Shown here: positions 41,811 to 51,380 of the stretch, piece by piece
Layout: each line of letters begins with the position of its first letter
How positions within the stretch are numbered: the stretch's first letter is position 1
From: an uncultured Candidatus Nitrosopumilus sp.
GTDB taxonomy: Archaea > Thermoproteota > Nitrososphaeria > Nitrososphaerales > Nitrosopumilaceae
NCBI GenBank assembly: GCA_905616385.1
Contig: CAJQSS010000004.1
Span: 68,970 to 132,969 of the forward strand
DNA length: 64,000 nt
Direction of reading: 5' to 3'
The notes under the pieces: model-generated
Told to the model about the DNA's origin: nothing
What the model saw: the letters and a program-made list of their open reading frames with translations, nothing else
Database searches by the model: none
Translations under genes and position numbers: made by a program

Positions 41811-42919
41811 TTATTTTCTAAAAGAAATTGTTCTATTTGCTGTTTTGCTTTTTCTCGTTTTTCTTGATGTGTTTTAAGAAATTCATTAATTTTTTCAATT
41901 AAAATTGCCTTTAGTTCTCCAGAAAGTAGTTTTCCTGATTTATAATCTTCATAAATTTTCTTTAATTTGTTATCATCAGGCTCAAAAAATATTCTCAGAT
42001 ATTGATATGATACATCAATATCTGGATTTCCTCCTAGCTTTCTATGTTGTTCAATATCTGGTTGTCCTCCTGAAAATGCATATTTGTTAATCTTCTTTTT
42101 TACAACATCAGGTGTATCTGTTGTGTAAATTGTTCCCTTCTCTTCTGATGCTGACATTTTTCCTCCAGGTCCTGTCAATGCAGGAATCATAATGTTATGA
42201 ATTAATGCTGGTTTTTGTTTTCCAATTTTTTGTGCAATATCTCTTGTTAATCTAAAATGTGGATCTTGGTCTACTCCTAAAGGTATCAAAACTGGTTTAT
42301 CTTCTATAAAACATGGAGCTGATTGTAACGATGTATAGAAAATCATTCCAATGTTTGTTTCATTAGTAAATCCAAATGTTGCTTTTGTATTTGAAAAATT
42401 AATTTTTTTTGCAACTTGAGCTGCAATTGGATACAATGTTTGAATATTTTTTGTATTGATAATAATTTTTGTTTTTTCTGGATTGAAACCTAATGCTATA
42501 AAGTCTAGGGCATTTTCATATGCAAATTTGGTAGTTTCTTCTAAAGTCAAATTTGTTTTTGAATAGAATTTTTCATCATCTGTTAATTGAAAGTATAAAT
42601 TTACATCAAATTTATCTTGTAACCATTTTGCAAATACCCATGGTACCAAATGTCCTATATGGGTGTGACCTGAAGGTCCTCTTCCAGTATAAAGAAAAAA
42701 TTCTTTGCCTTTTTCATAATCTTCTAAAATTCTATCCATTTCCCTATGTGAGAAAAATATCCCTCTTCTGAGCATGAAATGATCCTCATTTGTCATATTC
42801 TTGATTTTATCCAGTAATTCTGATGATATTTTTTCAGTACCAAATTTTTTGATTAATTTATCATAGTCAATATCGCCTTCAACATGCCAAGGCGTTACAA
42901 TGAATTCATCAGATGACAT
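41807..42919 (-). CDS. trpS: Tryptophanyl-tRNA synthetase
   Basis: Class I synthetase. HIGH motif in GRGPSGHTHIGHLVPW and KMSKS-type KMSAS in GGKMSASEEKG, separated by the Rossmann core with LTDDEKF and GVDQDPHFRLTRDI that bind Trp/ATP. At 370 aa it is the archaeal/eukaryotic-like form with the N-terminal extension. Divergent from pheS with 51 bp between start codons. Confidence 0.96.
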   Translation of the reverse strand: MSSDEFIVTPWHVEGDIDYDKLIKKFGTEKISSELLDKIKNMTNEDHFMLRRGIFFSHREMDRILEDYEKGKEFFLYTGRGPSGHTHIGHLVPWVFAKWLQDKFDVNLYFQLTDDEKFYSKTNLTLEETTKFAYENALDFIALGFNPEKTKIIINTKNIQTLYPIAAQVAKKINFSNTKATFGFTNETNIGMIFYTSLQSAPCFIEDKPVLIPLGVDQDPHFRLTRDIAQKIGKQKPALIHNIMIPALTGPGGKMSASEEKGTIYTTDTPDVVKKKINKYAFSGGQPDIEQHRKLGGNPDIDVSYQYLRIFFEPDDNKLKKIYEDYKSGKLLSGELKAILIEKINEFLKTHQEKREKAKQQIEQFLLENK

Positions 42920-42970
42920 TCAACATGACTTAGGTTAAGGTTTAAAAAGTCTTTTTCGATCTTTGTACTA

Positions 42971-44359
42971 TTGTCGCAAGTTTTTCACGATATTGAAAAA
43001 AAAATCATCACTTCCTTAAAGGAAAATCCAATTCAAACCCCTGAAACACTTGAAAAATCTACTCAACTTTTACCAGATCAAATTAGACGTGGAATTGAAT
43101 GGCTAAAATTAAAAAATTTGGCGATAGTTGATGAATCAAAAAGCAGTACTATAAGTCTGGGTAAAAATGGTCTAGATTCTTTTGAAAAAGGATTACCTGA
43201 ACGAAGATTATTAAATTTAGTTAAAAATGGACCTAGAAAATTATCTGATTTACAAAAAGAATTGGGATTTATTTTTGGACCTGCAATGGGCTTATGTAGA
43301 AAAAATAACTGGATTGAAACTTCATCTGATAAAATTATTCTTAAAATAACTCCTTCTATATTACCTGGTGAAAAAACTATTCAACAAATTGGAAAAAATA
43401 AGTTATCAAAAGAACAAATTGACAAAATTGATTTAACTGAACTTTTGAAACGTCCAGATTTTATTGTTGAAGATATTATAAAATCTAAAAAAATTAGCTT
43501 AACTACTTCTGCTAAATCTATAGATATTTCAAATACTTCGGGTGCAATAGACGTTGAAGCTGAAGTTCCTGAAATTTTTGTTGCAAGAACACATCCATTA
43601 AAAGATACAATTGATGAAATACGTGAAATTTTTGTTACACTAGGATTTTCAGAAATACTTGGAAATATGACTCAGTCCAGTTTTTGGAATTTTGATGCTT
43701 TATTCACTCCTCAAGATCATCCTGCAAGAGAATTACAAGATACTTTTTTCTTAGATGGTATTTCTGCTAAAAAAATTGGAACTGTAGAACAAATTAGCAA
43801 AGTCTCTGATTCTCATAAGAAAAATTGGCGATATCAATGGGATATTAACGAAGCCCGTAAAATGGTTTTAAGAACTCATACTACTTGTGTAACGATTAAA
43901 CATTTAGCTGAAAATAAACCTGATGAGGCACGAATTTTTTCTTTAGGTCGAGTATTTAGAAATGAAAAAGTTAGTTACAAACATCTTGTTGAATTTAATC
44001 AAATAGAAGGTATTGTTGTTGGTAAAGATGCTAATTTAAGAAATTTAATGGGAATTCAAAGAGAATTCTATAAACGAATTGGAATTACTAAAATTAAATT
44101 TTGGCCAACTTTTTTCCCATACACTGAACCCTCTCTTCAAACTATGGTGTATAATGAAAAATTAGGAAAATGGATTGAATTATTTGGAATGGGAATTTTT
44201 AGACCTGAAGTTACCAAGCCTCTTGGAATTACTAAACCTGTTTTAGCATGGGGTGGAGGTATTGAGAGAATTGCTATGTTAAAATATGATTTAGATGATG
44301 TAAGAGAGTTTTACAATAATAATTTAGGATGGTTAAGGAGCAACACGAAATGCCAGTAA
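42971..44359 (+). CDS. pheS: Phenylalanyl-tRNA synthetase alpha subunit
   Basis: Class II synthetase subunit holding the active site of the (alpha-beta)2 enzyme. Start is TTG. The N-terminal about 200 residues contain winged-helix domains typical of archaeal PheS (QIRRGIEWLKLKNLAIV). Catalytic motifs are HPLKDTIDEIREIF, LGRVFRNEKVSYKHLVEFNQIEG-type motif 2, and WGGGIERIAML motif 3. Length 462 aa. It overlaps pheT by 10 nt. Confidence 0.95.
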   Translation: MSQVFHDIEKKIITSLKENPIQTPETLEKSTQLLPDQIRRGIEWLKLKNLAIVDESKSSTISLGKNGLDSFEKGLPERRLLNLVKNGPRKLSDLQKELGFIFGPAMGLCRKNNWIETSSDKIILKITPSILPGEKTIQQIGKNKLSKEQIDKIDLTELLKRPDFIVEDIIKSKKISLTTSAKSIDISNTSGAIDVEAEVPEIFVARTHPLKDTIDEIREIFVTLGFSEILGNMTQSSFWNFDALFTPQDHPARELQDTFFLDGISAKKIGTVEQISKVSDSHKKNWRYQWDINEARKMVLRTHTTCVTIKHLAENKPDEARIFSLGRVFRNEKVSYKHLVEFNQIEGIVVGKDANLRNLMGIQREFYKRIGITKIKFWPTFFPYTEPSLQTMVYNEKLGKWIELFGMGIFRPEVTKPLGITKPVLAWGGGIERIAMLKYDLDDVREFYNNNLGWLRSNTKCQ

Positions 44360-45993
44360 TTGAATTATCTTATTCTCGTCTCCAAAAATTAATTGGTAAA
44401 GTTTCTAAAAAACAAATTTCTGATTCATTACCCTTTCTAGGATTAGATATTGAATCTGAAGATAAGGATTTAGTTAGAATTGAATATAGTCCAAACCGTC
44501 CAGATTATTCAACTGATTATGGAGTTGCACTTGGTTTGCAAGGATTGCTTGGAATTAAAACAGGTTCAGTAAAACTAGCTATCAAAAAATCTAAGAATTA
44601 TGGTATAACTGTCAAACCAACTGTCTCCAAAATTCGCCCATTTGTGACTGGAATTATTGCTAAAAATGGCAAAATTGATGATAAAACCATTAAACAATTA
44701 ATGACTATGCAAGAGGATCTTCATTTTGGAATTGGAAGAAAAAGAAAAAAATCTTCTATTGGAATACATGACTTAGACAAAATTTCTTTTCCTTTGATCT
44801 ACACTACCGTATCTAGAAATCATAAATTTATTCCATTAAATTCTGAAAAAGAACTTTCAATCTCTGAAATTATTGCAGACACTGAAACAGGTAAAGATTA
44901 TGGTCATCTTCTTGGACAATCTTCTCAAGTACCCATAATTATTGATACAAATGAAAAAACAGTTTCTTTTCCTCCAATTATTAATGCTGCAATAACTACT
45001 GTTACTAGTAAAACTAAAAATCTCTTTGTCGAAGTAACTGGAATCAATAAAGATGATGCTGAGGATATGCTTTCAGTTGTTGCAACTATTTTACAAAGTG
45101 CTGGATTCACTCTAGAACATATTCAAATTTCTGGAGCAAAAAATTCTTCACCTAAACTACAAGAAAAGAAAATGACTGTTGATTCTTCTTTAATTAATCA
45201 AACCCTTGGTTTAAATCTCAATACTTCAAAAATTATTTCTTCATTAAAAAAATCTAGACTAAATGCATTATCTAAAGGAAAAAATATTATTTGTACAATT
45301 CCTGCATATAGATTTGATATTTTTGGTCCAATGGATTTAGTTGAAGAAGTTGCTTTAGGTTATGGAATTCAAAATTTTGAGCCTACAATATCTCCATCTC
45401 AAACTCTTGGTCAAATTAATCCAATATCTCTTCAATTAAAATCTCTAAATCAAACAATGATTGGACTAGGATTTCTTGAAGCATTGAATTCTAGTTTGAG
45501 TAGTAAACGTGTATTGTATGATATGACTAATAGAGATTCTAAAAATATTATTTCTGTACTAGACTCAAAAAGTCAGGAACATACTCTTTTACGTGATTCT
45601 ATACTTCCTGGCTTGATTGAAAACCTTTCAAGAAATATACATGAATCTTACCCTCAAAAAATGTTCGAAACTGGAGGTATTTTTAATTTAGATAATCCAA
45701 TTTCTGAAAAAACTAATCTTTCTGCTATCAGTGCTCATAAGGATGCAAATTTTACTGAAATTAAATCTGTATTACAAACTGTACTAAAAATTGGATTTGG
45801 AATTGAAATTCAAACAAAAACTGCAGTTAATTCCAGTTTTGAGGATGGTCATTGTGCAAATATTATTTTTAATGGAAATATTATTGGAATTATTGGAGAA
45901 ATTAATTCTAAAATTATTGATAATTATAAAATCCGTGTGCCTGTGGTTGGATTTGAAATTTCGCTATCTGATTCCATTCTTAAATTCATTTAG
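44350..45993 (+). CDS. pheT: Phenylalanyl-tRNA synthetase beta subunit
   Basis: 547 aa. I start at the ATG at 44350 (MPVIELSYSRL), as in other archaeal PheT; an ATG at 44329 would add seven residues and deepen the overlap with pheS. Contains the B3/B4 editing region (RRKRKKSSIGIHDL) and B5 domain (DIFGPMDLVEEVALGYG). It lacks the bacterial EMAP and anticodon-binding additions, normal for archaea. Confidence 0.95.
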   Translation: MPVIELSYSRLQKLIGKVSKKQISDSLPFLGLDIESEDKDLVRIEYSPNRPDYSTDYGVALGLQGLLGIKTGSVKLAIKKSKNYGITVKPTVSKIRPFVTGIIAKNGKIDDKTIKQLMTMQEDLHFGIGRKRKKSSIGIHDLDKISFPLIYTTVSRNHKFIPLNSEKELSISEIIADTETGKDYGHLLGQSSQVPIIIDTNEKTVSFPPIINAAITTVTSKTKNLFVEVTGINKDDAEDMLSVVATILQSAGFTLEHIQISGAKNSSPKLQEKKMTVDSSLINQTLGLNLNTSKIISSLKKSRLNALSKGKNIICTIPAYRFDIFGPMDLVEEVALGYGIQNFEPTISPSQTLGQINPISLQLKSLNQTMIGLGFLEALNSSLSSKRVLYDMTNRDSKNIISVLDSKSQEHTLLRDSILPGLIENLSRNIHESYPQKMFETGGIFNLDNPISEKTNLSAISAHKDANFTEIKSVLQTVLKIGFGIEIQTKTAVNSSFEDGHCANIIFNGNIIGIIGEINSKIIDNYKIRVPVVGFEISLSDSILKFI

Positions 45994-46086
45994 AAATCAA
46001 ATAGCACGTTAATTTAATTTAAAATTATTTCATATTTTCAATGCTTTTTAGTAGGATATCTAATACAATTAAACGCCCAAGAGCAG

Positions 46087-46236
46087 GCACACACACGGAA
46101 TAGGATGACGCTGATCGTAATTGATACCAATGATTTCTAATTCACCCAGGTGTGCTACATTATGGGCAACCCCGGTTTCAGAACGTAATGAGGCGTATGG
46201 CTATGTCCAATGAAATTTTGCGAGTCAGAACCGGGG
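46087..46236 (+). ncRNA. Candidate structured non-coding RNA upstream of the EVE gene
   Basis: Part of the 297-nt gap between pheT and the EVE gene and clearly richer in G/C than the region. Two nested domains can be drawn: stem GCACAC (46087-46092)/GTGTGC (46150-46155), and stem CCCCGGTT (46170-46177)/AACCGGGG (46229-46236), the latter enclosing CGTAA/TTGCG and a terminal hairpin CGTA-TGGC-TATG. I could not match RNase P RNA, SRP RNA, 5S rRNA or a C/D RNA. Strand follows the flanking genes. It might also be a 5' leader or riboswitch. Confidence 0.5.
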
Positions 46237-46290
46237 AACATCAAATTAATTCAAAAACCATTAAACGTTGGTCATAAACAAAATATTGTA

Positions 46291-46710
46291 ATGGTAAACT
46301 ATTGGTTAGCAAAACAAGAACCTAGTGGACCTAGAGGATATAATTTTGAACAACTAAAAAAAGATAAGACAACTATTTGGAATGGTGTTCATAATAATTT
46401 AGCACTAAAACATATGAGAGACATGAAATCCGGTGATTTGATTTTGTTTTATCATACTGGTGATGAAAGACAAGCCGTAGGAATAATGCAAGTTACTTCA
46501 AAACCATATTCTAATCCAAAAGAAGATGTTGAACGTTTTATTGTTGTTGACGTAAAATATAAAAAAACTTTGAAACGACCTGTAACATTAGCAGAAATAA
46601 AAAATAATAAAAAATTTAAAGATTGGGAACTTGTTAGAATTTCAAGATTATCTGTAATGCCTGTACCTAAAGCTATTTGGGATGAGATCCTAAAAATTTC
46701 ACAAGACTAG
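46291..46710 (+). CDS. EVE domain protein
   Basis: 139 aa from the ATG at 46291 (MVNYWLAKQEP). An in-frame ATG at 46210 would lie in the structured element and adds unlikely residues. The PUA-like EVE fold is recognised by YWLAKQEPSG...Y, WNGVHNNLALKHMRDMKSGDL, FYHTGDERQAVGIMQV and the DVKYKKTLKRPVTL strand. EVE domains bind modified bases in DNA or RNA. Target unknown. Confidence 0.85.
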   Translation: MVNYWLAKQEPSGPRGYNFEQLKKDKTTIWNGVHNNLALKHMRDMKSGDLILFYHTGDERQAVGIMQVTSKPYSNPKEDVERFIVVDVKYKKTLKRPVTLAEIKNNKKFKDWELVRISRLSVMPVPKAIWDEILKISQD

Positions 46711-46752
46711 TTTAATCGGTTTATTGATATAGTAGAATTATTCTATTATTGT

Positions 46753-46992
46753 ATGGCAACAGCTTATGTTTTAATAAACTGTGAACTAGGTTCTGAAGAA
46801 GCTATTATTGGGCAACTAAAGGGTTTAGAAGGTGTAAAAGAAGTTCATGGAACTTTTGGTGCATACGATATTTTGGCCAAGATTGAATCTGATACCGTTG
46901 AAAAATTACGAGAAACAATTACCTGGAAAATCAGAAAAATTGAAAAGATTCGTTCTACTCTTACCCTTATGGGTATTGAAGGCCAAACATAA
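46753..46992 (+). CDS. Stand-alone Lrp/AsnC RAM domain protein (paralogue)
   Basis: 79 aa, ATG start. Nearly the same as the 16717-16956 product through GTFGAYDILAK and the C-terminal RKIEKIRSTLTLMGI. No DNA-binding domain. The two may form mixed dimers or decamers. It follows the EVE gene by 42 bp. Confidence 0.85.
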   Translation: MATAYVLINCELGSEEAIIGQLKGLEGVKEVHGTFGAYDILAKIESDTVEKLRETITWKIRKIEKIRSTLTLMGIEGQT

Positions 46993-47010
46993 ACACCATT
47001 TTTTTTAATT

Positions 47011-47577
47011 ATGATTTTACATTTTATTTTTGTAATTAAAGAAGAGGATCAAGAAAAACGAAAGTTTGAGTTTGAATATATTAAAAAAATGGCACAATTT
47101 TATAAAATATGGATTAATGAAAATTTTGCAATAGATTATGAAATTCAATGTGATGAATTAATTACAAAACCTCGTAGTATTTTTCAAAAACTTGATACAC
47201 ATACACTTGTACGTGATCATGAACAACGTGGAAAAAATACTTACCATTTCTATTTAACTCACTTTAAACCTCTGTGGACTGATTGCACTTGCGAAGGATA
47301 CCATGCAGAAAATTTTGGTATGATATTTTGGCAATCTCCAAAAGAATCTGATGATGTTTTATTTTTAGCAGAAAAAAACTGTACAACTGTTTCTCATGAA
47401 ATTCTTCATGAAATGTTGAGAATTAAAGGTAACAAAAAATATATTCATGAAGTTCATGATGTCTGGACAAAACATTTCTATGATCAATTAGAATTTCAGC
47501 AATACGGTAAAGATTTTCAAAATACTGAAGAAAAACCCATGTTCTTAACTATGGATATTAGTAAATTTAAAAATTAA
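47011..47577 (+). CDS. Putative zinc metallopeptidase (HExxH)
   Basis: 188 aa, not assigned to a family. H129-E130-x2-H133 in TVSHEILHEML is a clear zincin motif, and H146 or H149 (YIHEVHDVW) could be the third ligand. A Cys pair at DCTCEGYH precedes it. No signal peptide, so it would act in the cytoplasm. The HExxH could be coincidental, but its hydrophobic-helix setting is typical. It directly follows the RAM paralogue gene. Confidence 0.55.
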   Translation: MILHFIFVIKEEDQEKRKFEFEYIKKMAQFYKIWINENFAIDYEIQCDELITKPRSIFQKLDTHTLVRDHEQRGKNTYHFYLTHFKPLWTDCTCEGYHAENFGMIFWQSPKESDDVLFLAEKNCTTVSHEILHEMLRIKGNKKYIHEVHDVWTKHFYDQLEFQQYGKDFQNTEEKPMFLTMDISKFKN

Positions 47578-47591
47578 TTTTTTTTAAAGTT

Positions 47592-48224
47592 TTAACATTT
47601 TGTAACTGAATAAATATTATTTTCAAAATTTGCAGTTTTAAAATCTAATTTATTTTCAGGATCTTGTTCTCTTGATTTACTTAACTCTGTGAGATTTAGT
47701 AATGCATCTGTTCTAAATCCTACTGATGAACCATACACAGCATCTGTTAACATGGTTCCATGATCTCCTTTTTTAATATCATCTACCATTTCATAAAATC
47801 TATTTATTTCTTTTATATTAACTGGGTTTCCAGTTGGCTTGTTATATGCTACTGCAATATACATTCCATTATTTTTTACTGCAACTAGCATTTTATGATT
47901 TTTACCTGTTACACCTGGTATAGTTTCATTTACTAAAACTTCGCATTTATGGTACATACTTGAAACATATGCAAAAAATCTATACTGTGCAAATTTTCCT
48001 GCATCATCTTCTTCACATCCTACAAAGACTTTATGTAATAAATGCAAAGCATCATCATTCATACTCTGTAATCTATCATCAATTCTACCTCTTTCAAGTA
48101 ATTCTGATTTACACTCTTTAGCAATTAAAACTAAAATAAAATCTGGTAAATTATAATTTTTAAGAGCTGCCACAAATGAACCTGCTTGTGACATTCCAAA
48201 TTTTGGAAATCCTTTATTGACCAT
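47592..48224 (-). CDS. Hypothetical protein, possibly a degenerate Mrr-like nuclease fold
   Basis: 210 aa. The C-terminal half has the Mrr/PD-(D/E)XK layout: a strand pair (KMLVAVKNNGMYIAVAYN), KPTGNPVNIKEINRFYEMV helix, MLTDAVYGSSVGFRTDAL and a final LNLTEL. The catalytic E-x-K is replaced (VAYNK), so if related it may be inactive. The N-terminal half is helical with two Cys. Remote and uncertain. Confidence 0.5.
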   Translation of the reverse strand: MVNKGFPKFGMSQAGSFVAALKNYNLPDFILVLIAKECKSELLERGRIDDRLQSMNDDALHLLHKVFVGCEEDDAGKFAQYRFFAYVSSMYHKCEVLVNETIPGVTGKNHKMLVAVKNNGMYIAVAYNKPTGNPVNIKEINRFYEMVDDIKKGDHGTMLTDAVYGSSVGFRTDALLNLTELSKSREQDPENKLDFKTANFENNIYSVTKC

Positions 48225-48380
48225 TATTGTATTTTCTCTTTGGATAATTTTGAATTTATTGACAACGCATTATTAAGCTGGGTTTGGCTTATAATTGTTG
48301 AGCATTAATATGCCTATTTTGATATTTTTTTAAATTTTTAAATTGTAAATATTAAATTCGGGGAGAACTTTCTATATATT

Positions 48381-50648
48381 ATGGAAATTAATACAACACC
48401 TGAACTCGTTTCTGATATCTATTTAAAATTAAAAGAAAATATTGTAAAATTTAGGAATGTTGTGGGTAGACCTCTTACACTTACTGAAAAAATTCTATCT
48501 GGACATTTTAATGAAATAAATGAACAAAATTTTTCAGGTGGAAAAGATTATGTTTTTCTTAAACCTGATAGAGTTGCTTTACAAGATGTTACTGGACAAA
48601 TGGTTATGCTTCAATTCATGCAAGCTGAATTAAATCGTACATCATTACCAACTACAGTTCATTGTGATCATTTAATCCGTGCTGAAGTTCAAGGAGACGT
48701 TGATATGAAAGTTTCATTGGATGAAAATAGTGAAGTTTTTCAATTTTTACAATCTGCATGTGCAAAATATGGTTGTGGATTTTGGAAACCAGGTGCAGGA
48801 ATTATTCATCAGGTAGTTTTAGAAAATTATGCGTTTCCTGGTGGATTGATGATTGGAACTGATTCACATACTCCTAATGCTGGTGGTCTTGGAATGATAG
48901 CAATTGGTGTTGGAGGTTTAGATGCTGCAGAAACCATGGCTGGCTTGCCTTGGGAATTACTTTATCCAAAAAGAATTGGTGTAAAATTAACTGGTAAACT
49001 TGATGGTTGGACTGCACCAAAAGATATTATTTTAAAAGTTGCTGAGGAACTAACTGTTTCTGGAGGAACCAATGCAATTGTTGAATATTTTGGCCCTGGT
49101 ACAAAATCTATTAGCTGTACTGGAAAAGCTACTATCACAAATATGGGTGCAGAAATTGGAGCAACTTGTTCTATATTTCCTTATGATGAACGAATGGAAA
49201 CTTATCTAAAATATACAGACAGAAAAGAAATTGCGGAGCTTGCAAATCAAAATAAAGAATCATTAGTTGCCGATTCTGAAGTTGAATCTAATCCTGAAAA
49301 ATTCTTTGATAAAATAATTGAAATTAATTTATCCACTTTAGAACCTCATATTGTTGGACCACATACTCCTGATTTAGCAAGAACTATTTCTGAACTTGCT
49401 GATGATGTAGCATCTAATGATTACGTTGATCCAATTTCTGTTGCATTAATTGGAAGTTGTACTAATTCTTCGTATGAAGATATGTCTAGAGCAGCAAGTT
49501 TAGCTGAACAAGCTAAATCTAAAGGAATTAAATCAAAAATTCCGTTACTTGTAACTCCTGGCTCTGAACAAATTAGAGGTACAATTGAAAGAGATGGTCA
49601 AATGGATTCTCTAAAAGAAATTGGAGCAACTGTTTTAGCAAATGCATGTGGTCCTTGTATTGGACAATGGAATAGACCTGAATTAGAAAAAAATGAAAAA
49701 AATTCTATTGTAACAACATTTAACAGAAATTTTCCAGGACGTAACGATGGTCAAAGAACTACTCTAAATTTTATTGGAAGTCCTGAAATGATTATTGCAT
49801 TAGCATTGGGTGGAAAATTATCTTTTAATCCACTTAAAGATGATCTCATTGCTGCAGATGGAAGTAAATTCAAATTAAAACCTCCTTCAATTGCACCTGA
49901 AGTTCCTAAAGACGGATTCATGATACCTGATGGTATTTTTGTTGCACCTCCTCCAGATTCAAATAATATTGAAGTAATTATTGACCCTAATAGTAAACGT
50001 CTTCAACGTTTAGAACCATTTGATGAATGGAGTGGAACTGATTTTGTTGAGCTTCCAATAATGGTCAAAGCAAAGGGAAAATGTACTACTGATCATATTT
50101 CTCCTGCAGGTGCATGGTTATCTCTTCGAGGTCATTTGGATAATCTCAGTGATAATATGTTGTTAGGTGCTGTCAATGCATATAATGATGAAGTTGGACA
50201 TGGTAAAAATATTTTAAATAATGCGATTGAACCTTTTTCTAAAATTGCTAGACAGTATAAACAACAAGAACTCAATTGGGTAATTGTTGGAGATAATAAT
50301 TATGGGGAAGGAAGTAGTAGAGAACATGCTGCTATGACTCCACGTTATTTGGGATGTGTTGCAGTTATTACAAAAAGTTTAGCACGAATTCATGAAACAA
50401 ATTTGAAAAAACAGGGTGTGTTAGCATTAACTTTCAGTGAACCAAATGATTATGAAAAAATTCTTGAGGATGATAAAATTAGTTTAATTAATTTAGATAA
50501 TTTGGAACCTAAAAAACAAGTAACTTGTATCGTTACTCATAATGATGGAAATAAAGAAGAAATTCTATTAAATCATTCTTACAATGAATCACAAATTCAG
50601 TGGTTCAAACATGGTTCTGCATTAAATGTTCTAAGAAATAAAAAATAA
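48381..50648 (+). CDS. Aconitate hydratase
   Basis: Interconverts citrate and isocitrate in the TCA cycle. A single 755-aa chain with domains 1-4. The [4Fe-4S] ligands are in IGSCTNSSYEDM and NACGPCIGQW; substrate residues lie in GTDSHTPNAGG and GDNNYGEGSSREHAAM. Upstream, CGGGGAGAA and CTATATATT occur before the ATG. Could be bifunctional with 2-methylcitrate, which the sequence cannot exclude. tRNA-Trp follows on the opposite strand. Confidence 0.94.
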   Translation: MEINTTPELVSDIYLKLKENIVKFRNVVGRPLTLTEKILSGHFNEINEQNFSGGKDYVFLKPDRVALQDVTGQMVMLQFMQAELNRTSLPTTVHCDHLIRAEVQGDVDMKVSLDENSEVFQFLQSACAKYGCGFWKPGAGIIHQVVLENYAFPGGLMIGTDSHTPNAGGLGMIAIGVGGLDAAETMAGLPWELLYPKRIGVKLTGKLDGWTAPKDIILKVAEELTVSGGTNAIVEYFGPGTKSISCTGKATITNMGAEIGATCSIFPYDERMETYLKYTDRKEIAELANQNKESLVADSEVESNPEKFFDKIIEINLSTLEPHIVGPHTPDLARTISELADDVASNDYVDPISVALIGSCTNSSYEDMSRAASLAEQAKSKGIKSKIPLLVTPGSEQIRGTIERDGQMDSLKEIGATVLANACGPCIGQWNRPELEKNEKNSIVTTFNRNFPGRNDGQRTTLNFIGSPEMIIALALGGKLSFNPLKDDLIAADGSKFKLKPPSIAPEVPKDGFMIPDGIFVAPPPDSNNIEVIIDPNSKRLQRLEPFDEWSGTDFVELPIMVKAKGKCTTDHISPAGAWLSLRGHLDNLSDNMLLGAVNAYNDEVGHGKNILNNAIEPFSKIARQYKQQELNWVIVGDNNYGEGSSREHAAMTPRYLGCVAVITKSLARIHETNLKKQGVLALTFSEPNDYEKILEDDKISLINLDNLEPKKQVTCIVTHNDGNKEEILLNHSYNESQIQWFKHGSALNVLRNKK

Positions 50649-50652
50649 AAAA

Positions 50653-50726
50653 TGGGCCCGATCGGATTTGAACCGACGATCGATGGTTTTGGAGACCATC
50701 GCCCTACCAGGCTAGGCTACGAACCC
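50653..50726 (-). tRNA. tRNA-Trp (CCA)
   Basis: Acceptor GGGTTCG/CGGGCCC with two G-T pairs, D-arm AGCCTAGCCTGGTAGGGC, anticodon stem ATGGT/ACCAT with loop CTCCAAA (anticodon CCA), T-arm CGTCGGTTCAAATCCGATCG, discriminator A. No intron, although many archaea have one here. Confidence 0.94.
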
Positions 50727-50816
50727 ACATGAATCGAAACAATTTGCTTGAATTTTAACTTACTTTTAACCAAGATTTATTTGCAATAATCATTCATTAT
50801 GTATTGTTAAGCAATT

Positions 50817-51350
50817 ATGGCCAAACCAGTTTACTTTTTGTTGGGAGCGATTCCAGTAGTTGTTGCATTATTGATTGCAGTTCCATTAATAACAAAAAAT
50901 GAAATTCCTATGTCAGCTGCAAACTCTAATGATAAAATTGAAATTGAATACACAAAGCATCAATTGAAAAAAATATCTAATGGAATTACTGAACGAATCG
51001 GTGCACAAAAAACTGAAATTCTTCTAATAAAAAATGATGGTGATATTAAATATACTATAACTGAAAAAGGATATCCTCAACCTGATATCAAATCAAAAAT
51101 AGATCAAAAAAAATTGGATAAAATTAAAGCTCTAATAAAAGAAACAGGTTTCATCTCAATTGATTCTAATTCTTTTTTAGTTTTTGAAAATATAACCGAT
51201 TACCAAAAATCTTCAGTTAAAATTACTCTTAATGGACGTGTTAATCAAATTCATTGGCCAGAATTAAACGCAACATCTGATTTTATCCCTCCAATAATTA
51301 GCATGGTTGAATCTGAATTGGATAAAATAATGTCTGAAATTAGTGAATAG
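50817..51350 (+). CDS. Membrane-anchored hypothetical protein
   Basis: 177 aa. One N-terminal membrane helix (VYFLLGAIPVVVALLIAVPL, about 5-24) and an external charged alpha/beta domain rich in Lys/Ile (TEILLIKNDGDIKYTI, SSVKITLNGRVNQIHWPEL). No Cys. Not recognised. Precedes pdxS by 30 bp, so may be co-transcribed, without implying a link to PLP synthesis. Confidence 0.6.
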   Translation: MAKPVYFLLGAIPVVVALLIAVPLITKNEIPMSAANSNDKIEIEYTKHQLKKISNGITERIGAQKTEILLIKNDGDIKYTITEKGYPQPDIKSKIDQKKLDKIKALIKETGFISIDSNSFLVFENITDYQKSSVKITLNGRVNQIHWPELNATSDFIPPIISMVESELDKIMSEISE

Positions 51351-51380
51351 GTACAAATAGGCTTTAGAAAAAATTAGAAT

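Noticed and set aside
46087..46236. RNase P RNA or SRP RNA in the pheT-EVE gap
   Set aside because: The conserved GAGGAAAGTCC and ACAGAAA motifs of RNase P and the GGAAG/AGCAG motifs of SRP RNA were not found.
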